Assembly (NCBI RefSeq): GCF_040654195.1
Contig: NZ_JBFAHM010000004.1
Span: forward strand, 434,001-498,000
Direction: 5' to 3'
Length of the DNA: 64,000 nucleotides
Source of the DNA: Hamadaea sp013361475
Lineage (GTDB): Bacteria > Actinomycetota > Actinomycetes > Mycobacteriales > Micromonosporaceae
The notes under the pieces were generated by a model. That model was given only the letters and a program-made list of their open reading frames with translations. It did not search any database and was not told the origin of the DNA. Both the position numbers and the translations under genes were made by a program. Position 1 is the first letter of the stretch; every line of letters begins with the position of its first letter. Below are positions 8,496 through 15,397 of this stretch, one piece after another.

Positions 8496-9086
8496 TCAGG
8501 GCTGCGGGGTCTTGGCGCGCTGCCGCGCGTAGTACGCACGAGCACGATTGCGGTCGCCGCAGTCTCTGGTGTTGCACCAGCGGCGGTTGCGCCGCGGTGA
8601 CGTGTCGAGGTAGACCCAGCCGCACTTGGCGTCTTCGCACTGGTGGAGCCGGTCGAGGTCGTCGCGTTGGAGTAGCGCGACGAGGCCGCGGACGATGCGG
8701 TCCGGGATCAGGCGCAGGCCGGTTTCGCGGTCTTGCCAGTGCCAGCGGTCGCCCACTCGGACGAGGTCGGCGGCGGCGATCGAGGTTCGATACAGGCCGG
8801 CGAGGTCGGCGGCGGCTGCCGCGTCCCCCTCGACCAGTGCCGCGTAGGCGCGCTCGCGCGCGGTGATGACCGTCTGCCGTTCCCGCTCGGCGACGGCGTC
8901 GTGGGTGGTGGCGAGGTCGCGCAGGTTCGCCGCTTCCGGTGGGCTGATCAGGTCGGATTCCGCGCACCAGTCGACGACGTCGGCGAAGCTTCGCAGCCGC
9001 TCGGCCCGGTCATCGCCGCCGAGCCGCCAGTCGACGGTGTTCAGCAGGTCGAGCATGCGATCGCCGGCGATGTGACCGAATCTCAC
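8496..9086 (-). CDS. CGNR zinc-finger (ABATE-domain) transcriptional regulator
   Basis: A 196-residue regulator. The N-terminal part ('GDRMLDLLNTVDW' through the helical region) is the ABATE ligand-sensing domain; the C-terminal 45 residues form the CGNR zinc finger with four Cys (CEDAKC ... WCNTRDCGDRNR). The signature reads C-G-D-R instead of the usual C-G-N-R. The GTG at 9086 has GAGGAG six bases upstream and starts exactly at the domain; the ATG at 9113 is less likely. It is divergent from the MFS gene with only 53 bp between, so it probably regulates the transporter and itself. Confidence 0.88.
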   Translation of the reverse strand: MRFGHIAGDRMLDLLNTVDWRLGGDDRAERLRSFADVVDWCAESDLISPPEAANLRDLATTHDAVAERERQTVITARERAYAALVEGDAAAAADLAGLYRTSIAAADLVRVGDRWHWQDRETGLRLIPDRIVRGLVALLQRDDLDRLHQCEDAKCGWVYLDTSPRRNRRWCNTRDCGDRNRARAYYARQRAKTPQP

Positions 9087-9095
9087 GCGATCTCC

Positions 9096-9127
9096 TCTCA
9101 CGGGTAAACCCATTATTGCATGTGAGA
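9096..9127. promoter_or_regulatory. Inverted repeat between CGNR regulator and MFS gene (candidate operator)
   Basis: TCTCAC (9096-9101) and GTGAGA (9122-9127) form an inverted repeat with a 20-base spacer that itself contains GGGT-AA-ACCC (9102-9111). The outer arms overlap the ribosome binding sites of both genes, suitable for simultaneous repression. Confidence 0.4.
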
Positions 9128-9139
9128 AGGCGACGTGAC

Positions 9140-10453
9140 ATGCTCACACCTGATCGGGCAATCACCCATGAGAAGATCTTCGGGAGCAGCATCGTGCCAG
9201 CCAGCACCACCCGCACCCCGTTCGCCGCGCTGTGGGCGTCCCAAGCGTCCTCGAACCTCGCCGACGGGCTGCTGCAGGCGGCGGCTCCACTGCTCGTCGC
9301 CAGCCTGACCCGCGACCCGCTCGTCGTGGCCGGCATGACGGTCGTGCAGTTCCTGCCATGGCTGATCGCGACCCTGCCCGCCGGCGCGCTGGCCGACCGG
9401 GTGGACCGGCGCCGGATCCTCACCGCCGGCAACTGGCTGCGCGCCGCCGGGTTCGCGCTGCTCGCGGTGACCTTGGCAAACGGCTGGCACCACGTCGGCC
9501 TGCTCTACGCGGCGGTGTTCCTGGCCGGGTGCGCCGAGACGATGGTGGACAACGCGGCGCTGACCATCCCGCCCCGCCTGGTGCCTCGGGGGCGGCTCGA
9601 ACGCGCCAACGGCCGGCTGTTCGCGACCCAGTCCGTCATCAACACCTTCGTCGGCCCGCCGACCGGGGCGGCGCTGTTCGCGCTGGCGGCGTCGGCGGCC
9701 TTCTTCACCGGCGCGGCCGCCTTCGCCCTCGCCGGACTGGCCGCCCTGCTGCTGCCCGCGCTGCGCCCCACCAGCGAGGAACAAGGCCGGCGCCGCTCGA
9801 CCCCGACCTCGATCACCCACGAGATCCGCTCAGGTTGGATCCACTTCTGGCGGCACGACCTGCTGCGCCGGGTCGCCTTCATCTCCGCCTCGATCAACTT
9901 CTTCAGCTCGGCGACCGGCGGACTGCTCGTCCTGCTGATCACCGGCGACTACCAGGTGCCCATGTCGCGGTACGGGTTGTTCATCGGCGTACCCGCGGCT
10001 GGGGCGATCATCGGCTCGCTGCTCGCCGAACACGTCGTGCCCCGCGTCGGCGGCGGTCCGATCACCTGGCTGGCGGCCCTCGTCCCGGCCGCCAGCTATG
10101 CCGTCCTCGGCCTGGGCGGGAGCACTCCCCTCGCCCTGACCGGCATGTTCTGCGCGGCCGTCGCCTCGTCGCTGAACCAGATCGTCGTGAGCACCCTGCG
10201 TCAGGCGACGGTCCCCGACGAACTGCTGGGCCGGGTCACGGCCGCGTACCGGCTGATCGTGCTCGGTGTCGTCCCGCTCGGCGCGCTGGCCGGCGGCCTG
10301 CTCGGGCGCGGCCTGGGCGTCCGCGCCACGTTCCTCGCCGCCGCGGTCGGACTCGGGCTCGCAGCGCTGCTGTTCGCTTCCCGGGTCACCACTCGAGCCC
10401 TGCGGGAGGCCGAACAGTCCGCCGTCGCCGAACGCATCCCCACCCTGGTCTGA
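9140..10453 (+). CDS. MFS transporter (probable drug or metabolite efflux)
   Basis: A 437-residue inner-membrane major facilitator with about 12 hydrophobic helices. The loop after helix 2 carries the family mark 'GALADRVDRRRIL' (about residues 82-94), and the overall layout resembles the actinomycete MFS group related to enterobactin/macrolide exporters. It presumably exports a small molecule using the proton gradient. AGAAGG at 9125-9130 supports the ATG at 9140; a GTG at 9194 with GGGAG is an alternative that removes an extra N-terminal tail. It shares a short control region with the CGNR regulator. Confidence 0.88.
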   Translation: MLTPDRAITHEKIFGSSIVPASTTRTPFAALWASQASSNLADGLLQAAAPLLVASLTRDPLVVAGMTVVQFLPWLIATLPAGALADRVDRRRILTAGNWLRAAGFALLAVTLANGWHHVGLLYAAVFLAGCAETMVDNAALTIPPRLVPRGRLERANGRLFATQSVINTFVGPPTGAALFALAASAAFFTGAAAFALAGLAALLLPALRPTSEEQGRRRSTPTSITHEIRSGWIHFWRHDLLRRVAFISASINFFSSATGGLLVLLITGDYQVPMSRYGLFIGVPAAGAIIGSLLAEHVVPRVGGGPITWLAALVPAASYAVLGLGGSTPLALTGMFCAAVASSLNQIVVSTLRQATVPDELLGRVTAAYRLIVLGVVPLGALAGGLLGRGLGVRATFLAAAVGLGLAALLFASRVTTRALREAEQSAVAERIPTLV

Positions 10454-10487
10454 ACGCCCACCCGGCTCAGCACCGGGACAGGCTGGA

Positions 10488-10632
10488 TCAGGCGGCGGCC
10501 TCCCAGGTGAACCCGTCCAAGTCGGTGAACGGCCCGGCCGCGCTGCCGACGGCCAGCCGGTGGGAACCGCTCCCGTCGGCGGGCAGCCCGGCGTCCTTGG
10601 CTTCAGGACGGTGGCACCGGCGTCGACGGACT
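10488..10632 (-). pseudogene. Remnant of a VOC/glyoxalase-family gene
   Basis: On the minus strand one frame ends with 'HRLAVGSAAGPFTDLDGF' followed by TWEAA and a TGA at 10488, a C-terminus typical of VOC-fold proteins. Immediately upstream the matching 'VDAGATVLKP' lies in another frame, and the two frames meet at the shared AAGCCAAGGAC, as expected after a small deletion. The N-terminal two thirds are missing. The neighbouring 10454-10822 stretch holds no intact gene. Confidence 0.4.
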
Positions 10633-10725
10633 GACAAACGGCGATGTCCCGGCTGGGACGGGACATCGGCCCGTGCGCCCAGGACGCCGTCCGTCCGACG
10701 ATGACAACCGTCAAACCGACGACTA

Positions 10726-10765
10726 CGGCGGCAGATTCAGTACAGGCACTGATACGTCGCCGCCG
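10726..10765. repeat. Nested inverted repeat upstream of ESX-like pair
   Basis: CGGCGGC (10726-10732) pairs with GCCGCCG (10759-10765), enclosing a second pair TCAGT (10737-10741) and ACTGA (10748-10752). It lies about 60 bases before the TTG start of the next gene and may be an operator or terminator. Confidence 0.3.
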
Positions 10766-10822
10766 TGACCCTGGCTAGCGTGCGGGTAGCCCGCCGACCA
10801 CAGCCGTCCGAGGGAGGAAACG

Positions 10823-11137
10823 TTGACCAACGTCCGACCCAAGTCGCTGGACAACAGCGCTAACGCGCTGGTCGAGCTGGCCGGTCTGCTACAGGCGGGC
10901 CGCCCGGAGCCGGCGCTCTCCGGCAAAGTAGCGGCACCCGCGACCCACGAACATCTCGCGCGGGTGACCGCCGAGTTCGCGACCTATGCGGGTAACCAGT
11001 TCGAAGACGCGGTCGCACTGATCGCCGCCCTGTCCACGAAACTCAAGACAGCCGTGGGCGCGTACCACGCCGTCGACGCCCGGGCGCAGGCGACGCTCGA
11101 CTCCTTCCTGCGCAACTCCACGTATCGAGCTCCGTAG
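10823..11137 (+). CDS. EspC/WXG100-like small secreted-type protein
   Basis: A 104-residue helical protein with no signal peptide. The C-terminal half ('ALSTKLKTAVGAYHAVDARAQA') resembles the second helix of EspC-like and other WXG100-superfamily proteins exported as helical hairpins by type VII secretion. It starts with TTG at 10823, supported by a strong AGGGAGG site at 10811-10817. The gene is ten bases upstream of a larger WXG-type protein, so the two are probably co-translated and may form a heterodimer for export. No type VII machinery genes are in the window. Confidence 0.65.
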   Translation: MTNVRPKSLDNSANALVELAGLLQAGRPEPALSGKVAAPATHEHLARVTAEFATYAGNQFEDAVALIAALSTKLKTAVGAYHAVDARAQATLDSFLRNSTYRAP

Positions 11138-11147
11138 GAGGACAACG

Positions 11148-12386
11148 ATGGCGACTTACCGCGACGACGTCGCGTACGTCGAACACATGCGGCCGGAGCG
11201 GATCATGATCGGGGCCGAGGAGTTCCATCGCGTGGCTCGGCTCATCGCATCGGCCCAGCCCACCTTCGACGAGGTACGCCAGAAGGTCGAGTGGGCGGGC
11301 ACGGCGCGAGAGCTGTTCGACCGGAGACTACGTGAGGCCGACCTGATCCTGGACGCGCTGTCGCACAGTTACGAGAAGGCAGGCCGTGCACTGGACGACT
11401 ATCGGATCGCCCAGCGAACGGCGATCGACCTCGTCGTCGACGGTGTGGCGAAGGAGAACCAGCTCGCCGATCTTCTCCGCGGCGAGGTGACGGAGCCGGG
11501 TCCGCAGCCGATGCGCCGATGGGAAGATCTGCGCAGCAAGGACGGCGTTCTCGACTGGTTCAGCGAGCTGGGCGAACGCGACGACGTCGACCGGGTCCGG
11601 GCCGAAGCCGACCGGCTCTATCACGAGGCGAGCGACCTGTACGCACGAGCCAAGAAGACCGAGAACGACGCGCGTAGCGTCGCCGTGGCCGCGATCGACA
11701 TGGCCCGGCGCGACCTGCCCGATTTCCAGGCCGACGCCGGTCACGCGCAGGCGATCATCAGCTCGGTTCCCGGGCTGCGGGAGGAGATCCATCAGGCGGC
11801 CCGGGATCCCAATGCCCGGCGACCCGGCCTGGGAATCCTGCAGGAGTACCAGGTGGAGGCGGACACGGATCAGGAAACCTACCTGGGCCTGACATTGAGC
11901 GGCTCCGAGCGCCGAATACTCCGCGAACGGGCAGCGGTCGAAGTGGCGGAGGTCTACGCCGTCCGGGAGGCGGCCTTCGCCGAAGCCCAGAAACGCTTCC
12001 CGAACGCGTTCGGCGAGGACGACCACCAGGACGCGTTTCGCCACGCGTACGCCAGCGCGCTGCTGACCCAGACCTACGGCGAGGACTGGGCCGAGCGGTT
12101 CACGACCGCGCACGAGACCGGGCCGAACAATCCAGGCACCCGTGAGGCGATGGACCTGTACAACAACGAGGTCGGCCGCAAGATCGCCCTGGAGCATCCG
12201 GATGCCACCCCGGAGCAAATGGCCGACCTGGTGCAGCAGTCCGTCCGGGACGGGCAGATGGTCGTCGTCGGACCGGACAAGAAGCTGGACTTCAGCGATG
12301 CGGTACGCCCGCTGGAGGGCGACTTCACCGACCGCGCGACGCTACCTGGACATCCCCAACGGCACGCCGGAGATCCGCTGCCCTGA
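11148..12386 (+). CDS. WXG-type N-terminus fused to a C-terminal toxin-like (DUF6973-like) domain
   Basis: A 412-residue protein. Residues 1-90 are helical with a Trp-Ala-Gly turn ('VEWAGTARELF'), the WXG signature of type VII substrates. Residues about 110-210 are a helical middle region. Residues about 275-370 form a compact domain with 'DDHQDAFRHAYASALLTQ', 'GEDWAERFTTAHE' and 'MDLYNNEVGRKIA', matching what I remember of DUF6973, found at the ends of polymorphic toxins. The conserved His/Asp/Asn pattern suggests an enzyme. RBS AGGAGG precedes the ATG. The last 20 residues look out of family and may follow a frameshift. The gene for an immunity protein is not certain. Confidence 0.65.
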   Translation: MATYRDDVAYVEHMRPERIMIGAEEFHRVARLIASAQPTFDEVRQKVEWAGTARELFDRRLREADLILDALSHSYEKAGRALDDYRIAQRTAIDLVVDGVAKENQLADLLRGEVTEPGPQPMRRWEDLRSKDGVLDWFSELGERDDVDRVRAEADRLYHEASDLYARAKKTENDARSVAVAAIDMARRDLPDFQADAGHAQAIISSVPGLREEIHQAARDPNARRPGLGILQEYQVEADTDQETYLGLTLSGSERRILRERAAVEVAEVYAVREAAFAEAQKRFPNAFGEDDHQDAFRHAYASALLTQTYGEDWAERFTTAHETGPNNPGTREAMDLYNNEVGRKIALEHPDATPEQMADLVQQSVRDGQMVVVGPDKKLDFSDAVRPLEGDFTDRATLPGHPQRHAGDPLP

Positions 12387-12408
12387 TGCGGCCGCCTATG
12401 ATGGCGCG

Positions 12409-12825
12409 ATGTCTTCCGCAGCACTGTGGACTCGGCTCCTGATGGTGGTGACAGCAGCCGCCCTCGCCGGTTCGGCCTACGCGATCCGGGCCGTGGCGGA
12501 CGGGGCGGTCGACCAGTACTCAGGCGCCGCCTTGTCGGGGGCCATCGTCTACACCATCGTGATCTTCATCCGGCCGCGGATCTCCCCACTGGTCGCCGGC
12601 ATCATCGCGACCGGGTATTGCTGGTTCATCGAGTTCGCGCAGCTCACTCCGGTCCCTGCGGCGCTCTCCGAGCGCAGCTGGCTGTTGCATCAGCTGCTCG
12701 GCATGCAGTTCGACCTCGTCGACGTCGTCTGGTACCCGGTCGGCGTCATCGCGTTGGCCGCGGTGCATTGGTTCCTCCGTGCGCGCACGGTTCGCCGAAC
12801 TAGCCCCACCCCGTCCGAGCCGTAG
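12409..12825 (+). CDS. DUF2809-like small membrane protein
   Basis: A 138-residue membrane protein with about four hydrophobic helices and the motif 'GYCWFIEFAQLTPVP' in the middle, plus 'LLGMQFDLVDVVWYPVGV', both typical of DUF2809 proteins. Function is unknown. It begins 22 bases after the toxin-like gene on the same strand, so it may belong to that transcription unit; an immunity role is only a guess. The ATG at 12409 begins just before the first helix. Confidence 0.75.
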   Translation: MSSAALWTRLLMVVTAAALAGSAYAIRAVADGAVDQYSGAALSGAIVYTIVIFIRPRISPLVAGIIATGYCWFIEFAQLTPVPAALSERSWLLHQLLGMQFDLVDVVWYPVGVIALAAVHWFLRARTVRRTSPTPSEP

Positions 12826-12871
12826 GCCGCAGGCAGCCTGTCCGCAGTCCGCCGACGAGCGCCGGGTGACC

Positions 12872-13195
12872 TTACGGTTGGTCCGGCAAGCGCCAGACGA
12901 CCGGCAGGACCGCCTCCGATCCGTCGGCCGTGTAGTCGTGGGACACCTCCAGCAGTTCCGCCATGCGCGCCTGCCAGGCGATGTTGACCGGCAGCGCAGA
13001 CAGCCGGTCGAGCATCGCGGCGTAGTCGTCGACGTCGATCAGGTGGAACAGGTCCGATCCGCTGCGCCAGATCGTCCACTCGTGGACGCCCGAGTCCCGG
13101 ATGGCGGCGGCCAGTTCTTGCGGCACCTGCTGGTGGGCGGCGTCGTAGTCGGCGATCCGATCCGGGCGCACCCGGGTGTGCAGTGCCACGCGCAT
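12872..13195 (-). CDS. L-rhamnose/L-fucose mutarotase family protein
   Basis: A 107-residue ferredoxin-fold sugar mutarotase (RhaM/YiiL family, DUF718) that interconverts the alpha and beta anomers of a deoxysugar. Family marks are 'VRPDRIADYDAAHQQVPQEL', 'HEWTIWRSGSDLFHLIDVDDY' and the Trp-rich centre. GGAGGG seven bases before the ATG supports the start. It is the last gene of the minus-strand operon with alpha-L-fucosidase and an L-fucose-dehydrogenase-like reductase, so L-fucose is the more likely substrate here than rhamnose. Confidence 0.88.
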   Translation of the reverse strand: MRVALHTRVRPDRIADYDAAHQQVPQELAAAIRDSGVHEWTIWRSGSDLFHLIDVDDYAAMLDRLSALPVNIAWQARMAELLEVSHDYTADGSEAVLPVVWRLPDQP

Positions 13196-13212
13196 GGCGG
13201 TTCCCTCCTCTG

Positions 13213-14463
13213 TCAGTCGCGCCCAGTGCCTCGGTAGAGATCCAGCTCGCCGTCGAACTCGACCGCGAGCACGGTGGCGTACTCGTCGAGGTCCGCGGCG
13301 GCGGGGGCGTCGATCCACGTCACGCCGGGTACGTCGCCGAGGCCGCCGTCCCGGCGATGCGCCAGTTCGGCGTCCCGCCCCACCACGCGTACCCGCTGGA
13401 TGGCAGAGCGCAGACCGCGGACCGCGACCGTTTCGCGGGGCTGGTCGAACAGGTAGAGGTAGAGGGTGCGCCGGTCGGCGGACAGGGTGCTGGGTCCATA
13501 GTGGTGGCCGGCGGGCAGGCCCGCGGCCGTGCCGTAGACGGCCTCGGCGTGTGCGGCGATCCAGCCGCCCAGGCCTTCCAGGCGCGCAGTCTGCTCAGGT
13601 GTGATGCGCCCGTCGGCGGTGGGGCCGACGTCGAGCAGCAGGTTGCCGCCGGCGCCGATGGCCTCGGCGAAGTAGCGCACCAGCTGCCGGACCGACTTGT
13701 GGTTGGTGTCGCGGCTTTGGTAGCCCCACGAGTCGTTGATCGTGAGGCACAGCTCCCACGGCCCGTCCGGCGGCGTGATCGGCACGCCTTGCTCGGGGGT
13801 GGCGTAGTCACCGCGCGACAGCATGCGCGCGTTGAGCACGGTCTGCGGGTTGACGGCCAGGATCCGGTCGGCGAGCTTGTCGATCCCCCACTGCTCCTCG
13901 GCCCGTTCCCATTCGCCGTCGAACCACAGCAGGTCGGGCCGGTAGCGGTCCATCAGCTCGCCCACCTGCCCGTCGCGGTACGCGAGGTAGCGTTGCCACG
14001 CCGCCGGGTCTTCGCCGCCTTCCGGCGGCGCGGACAGCCGGTTGTCGTTGACGTACCTGGCTGCGCCGGTGCTGCGGACGGTGGCGTAGTCGGGATGGGT
14101 CCAGTCGGAGTGCGAGTAGTACAGGCCGACCTTCAAACCCTTGTCGCGCAAGGCTTCCGCGTAGGGGCCGATCAGGTCGCGGCCTACGTTGTTGGTCCCG
14201 TACGCGGTGTCCCACAGCGCGAAGCCGTCGTGGTGGCGAGCGGTGAGCACGGCGTAGCGCGCTCCGGCTCGCGCGAACAGGTCGGCCCAGGCCTGTGGGT
14301 CGTAGTGCTCGGCGGTGAACCCGTCGATCTGGGCCAGGTAGTCCGCGCGGGAGACCTCCCCGGTGTACATGGCCCACGATTCGGGCACTCCGTCGACCGC
14401 GTAGATCCCGTAGTGGATGAAGATCCCCAGCTTGGCGTCCGGGAACCAGGGCTGCATCGGCAT
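13213..14463 (-). CDS. Alpha-L-fucosidase (GH29)
   Basis: A 416-residue glycoside hydrolase that releases L-fucose from glycans. GH29 marks: 'WFPDAKLGIFIHYG' at the N-terminus, 'RHHDGFALWDT', 'GLYYSHSDW' and 'LLWFDGEW' where Asp182 is the expected nucleophile. 'GNLLLDVGPTADG' closes the barrel, followed by a beta-sandwich tail. There is no signal peptide, so it acts in the cytoplasm on imported oligosaccharides. The ATG at 14463 leaves a four-base gap after the upstream reductase; an in-frame ATG at 14496 would overlap it. It belongs to the same operon as the mutarotase and reductase. Confidence 0.93.
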   Translation of the reverse strand: MPMQPWFPDAKLGIFIHYGIYAVDGVPESWAMYTGEVSRADYLAQIDGFTAEHYDPQAWADLFARAGARYAVLTARHHDGFALWDTAYGTNNVGRDLIGPYAEALRDKGLKVGLYYSHSDWTHPDYATVRSTGAARYVNDNRLSAPPEGGEDPAAWQRYLAYRDGQVGELMDRYRPDLLWFDGEWERAEEQWGIDKLADRILAVNPQTVLNARMLSRGDYATPEQGVPITPPDGPWELCLTINDSWGYQSRDTNHKSVRQLVRYFAEAIGAGGNLLLDVGPTADGRITPEQTARLEGLGGWIAAHAEAVYGTAAGLPAGHHYGPSTLSADRRTLYLYLFDQPRETVAVRGLRSAIQRVRVVGRDAELAHRRDGGLGDVPGVTWIDAPAAADLDEYATVLAVEFDGELDLYRGTGRD

Positions 14464-14467
14464 GGCG

Positions 14468-15397
14468 TCATCTTCTCCAGGAGTCCACGAGGTCACGTGG
14501 GACGAAATCTTCGTCGGCCAGCCGCTGCCACAGCTGGTCCGGGATGTCCCAGTGGTACGCGTCCACGTTGCGTACCACTTCGCCGGCGGAGCGGCAGCCG
14601 ACGATGACGGAGCTGACCGCGGGGTGCTGCAGCGGGAACTGTATCGCCGCCGCGGCCAGCGGTACGCCGAACTCGGCGCAGATCGCAGCGCACCGCTGGG
14701 CCCGCGCCAGGACGTCCGGCGGGACCGGACGGTAGTGGAACATCGCGTCGGGGTTCGGATCGGCGAGCAGGCCGGTGTTGAACACGCCGCCGACGACCAC
14801 GGCAGTGCCGGTCTGGTGGCAGACCGGGAGCAGCGTGTGCAACGCGTCGTGGTCCAGCAGGGACAGCCGGCCCGCGATGAGGACGACGTCCACCTCGAAT
14901 TCGGCGACGTACGCGGCCAGCGGGCCGCTGTGGTTCATGCCGAAGCCGATGGCGCCCACGAGACCCTCGTCGCGCAGCCGGCGCACCGCCGGGTACGCCG
15001 TTCGGCGTACCTCGTCGGGGAAGTCGTCGGGGTCGTGCAGGTAGAGCACGTCGACTCGGGAGCGGCCGAGGCGTTCGAGACTGGATTCCAGGGATTCGCG
15101 GATGCCGCGTTCGCTCCAGTCGGGCACCACCTGCGTCGGCCCGCCGGGTTCGCCGGTCGGGCGCAGCAGCCAGCCGGTCTTGGTCGAGATGACCGGTTCG
15201 GTGATCCCGGCCGCCGGCAGATAGCGCCCGAGGCGTGTCTCGGCCAGTCCGTGTCCGTAGCGGGGGGCGGTGTCGAAGAAGGTGAGACCGGCTTGGGCGG
15301 CCGCCTGGACGGTGGCTGCGGCGTCCTGGTCGGCGACTTCGGTGAACAGGCCGCCCAGTGGTGCGGTGCCGATGCCGAGCCGTGGCAGTGTGATCAT
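14468..15397 (-). CDS. Aldo/keto reductase, L-fucose dehydrogenase type
   Basis: A 309-residue NAD(P)-dependent oxidoreductase with a complete aldo/keto reductase tetrad: Asp42 and Tyr47 ('FFDTAPRYGHG'), Lys73 ('ISTKTG') and His121 ('LYLHDP'). The sequence resembles the D-threo-aldose/L-fucose dehydrogenase branch, which oxidises L-fucose to L-fuconolactone. Its neighbours, a fucosidase, a mutarotase and a lactonase-type amidohydrolase, support this. The start overlaps the stop of the upstream 629-residue gene by four bases (ATGA), indicating coupled translation. Confidence 0.9.
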   Translation of the reverse strand: MITLPRLGIGTAPLGGLFTEVADQDAAATVQAAAQAGLTFFDTAPRYGHGLAETRLGRYLPAAGITEPVISTKTGWLLRPTGEPGGPTQVVPDWSERGIRESLESSLERLGRSRVDVLYLHDPDDFPDEVRRTAYPAVRRLRDEGLVGAIGFGMNHSGPLAAYVAEFEVDVVLIAGRLSLLDHDALHTLLPVCHQTGTAVVVGGVFNTGLLADPNPDAMFHYRPVPPDVLARAQRCAAICAEFGVPLAAAAIQFPLQHPAVSSVIVGCRSAGEVVRNVDAYHWDIPDQLWQRLADEDFVPRDLVDSWRR

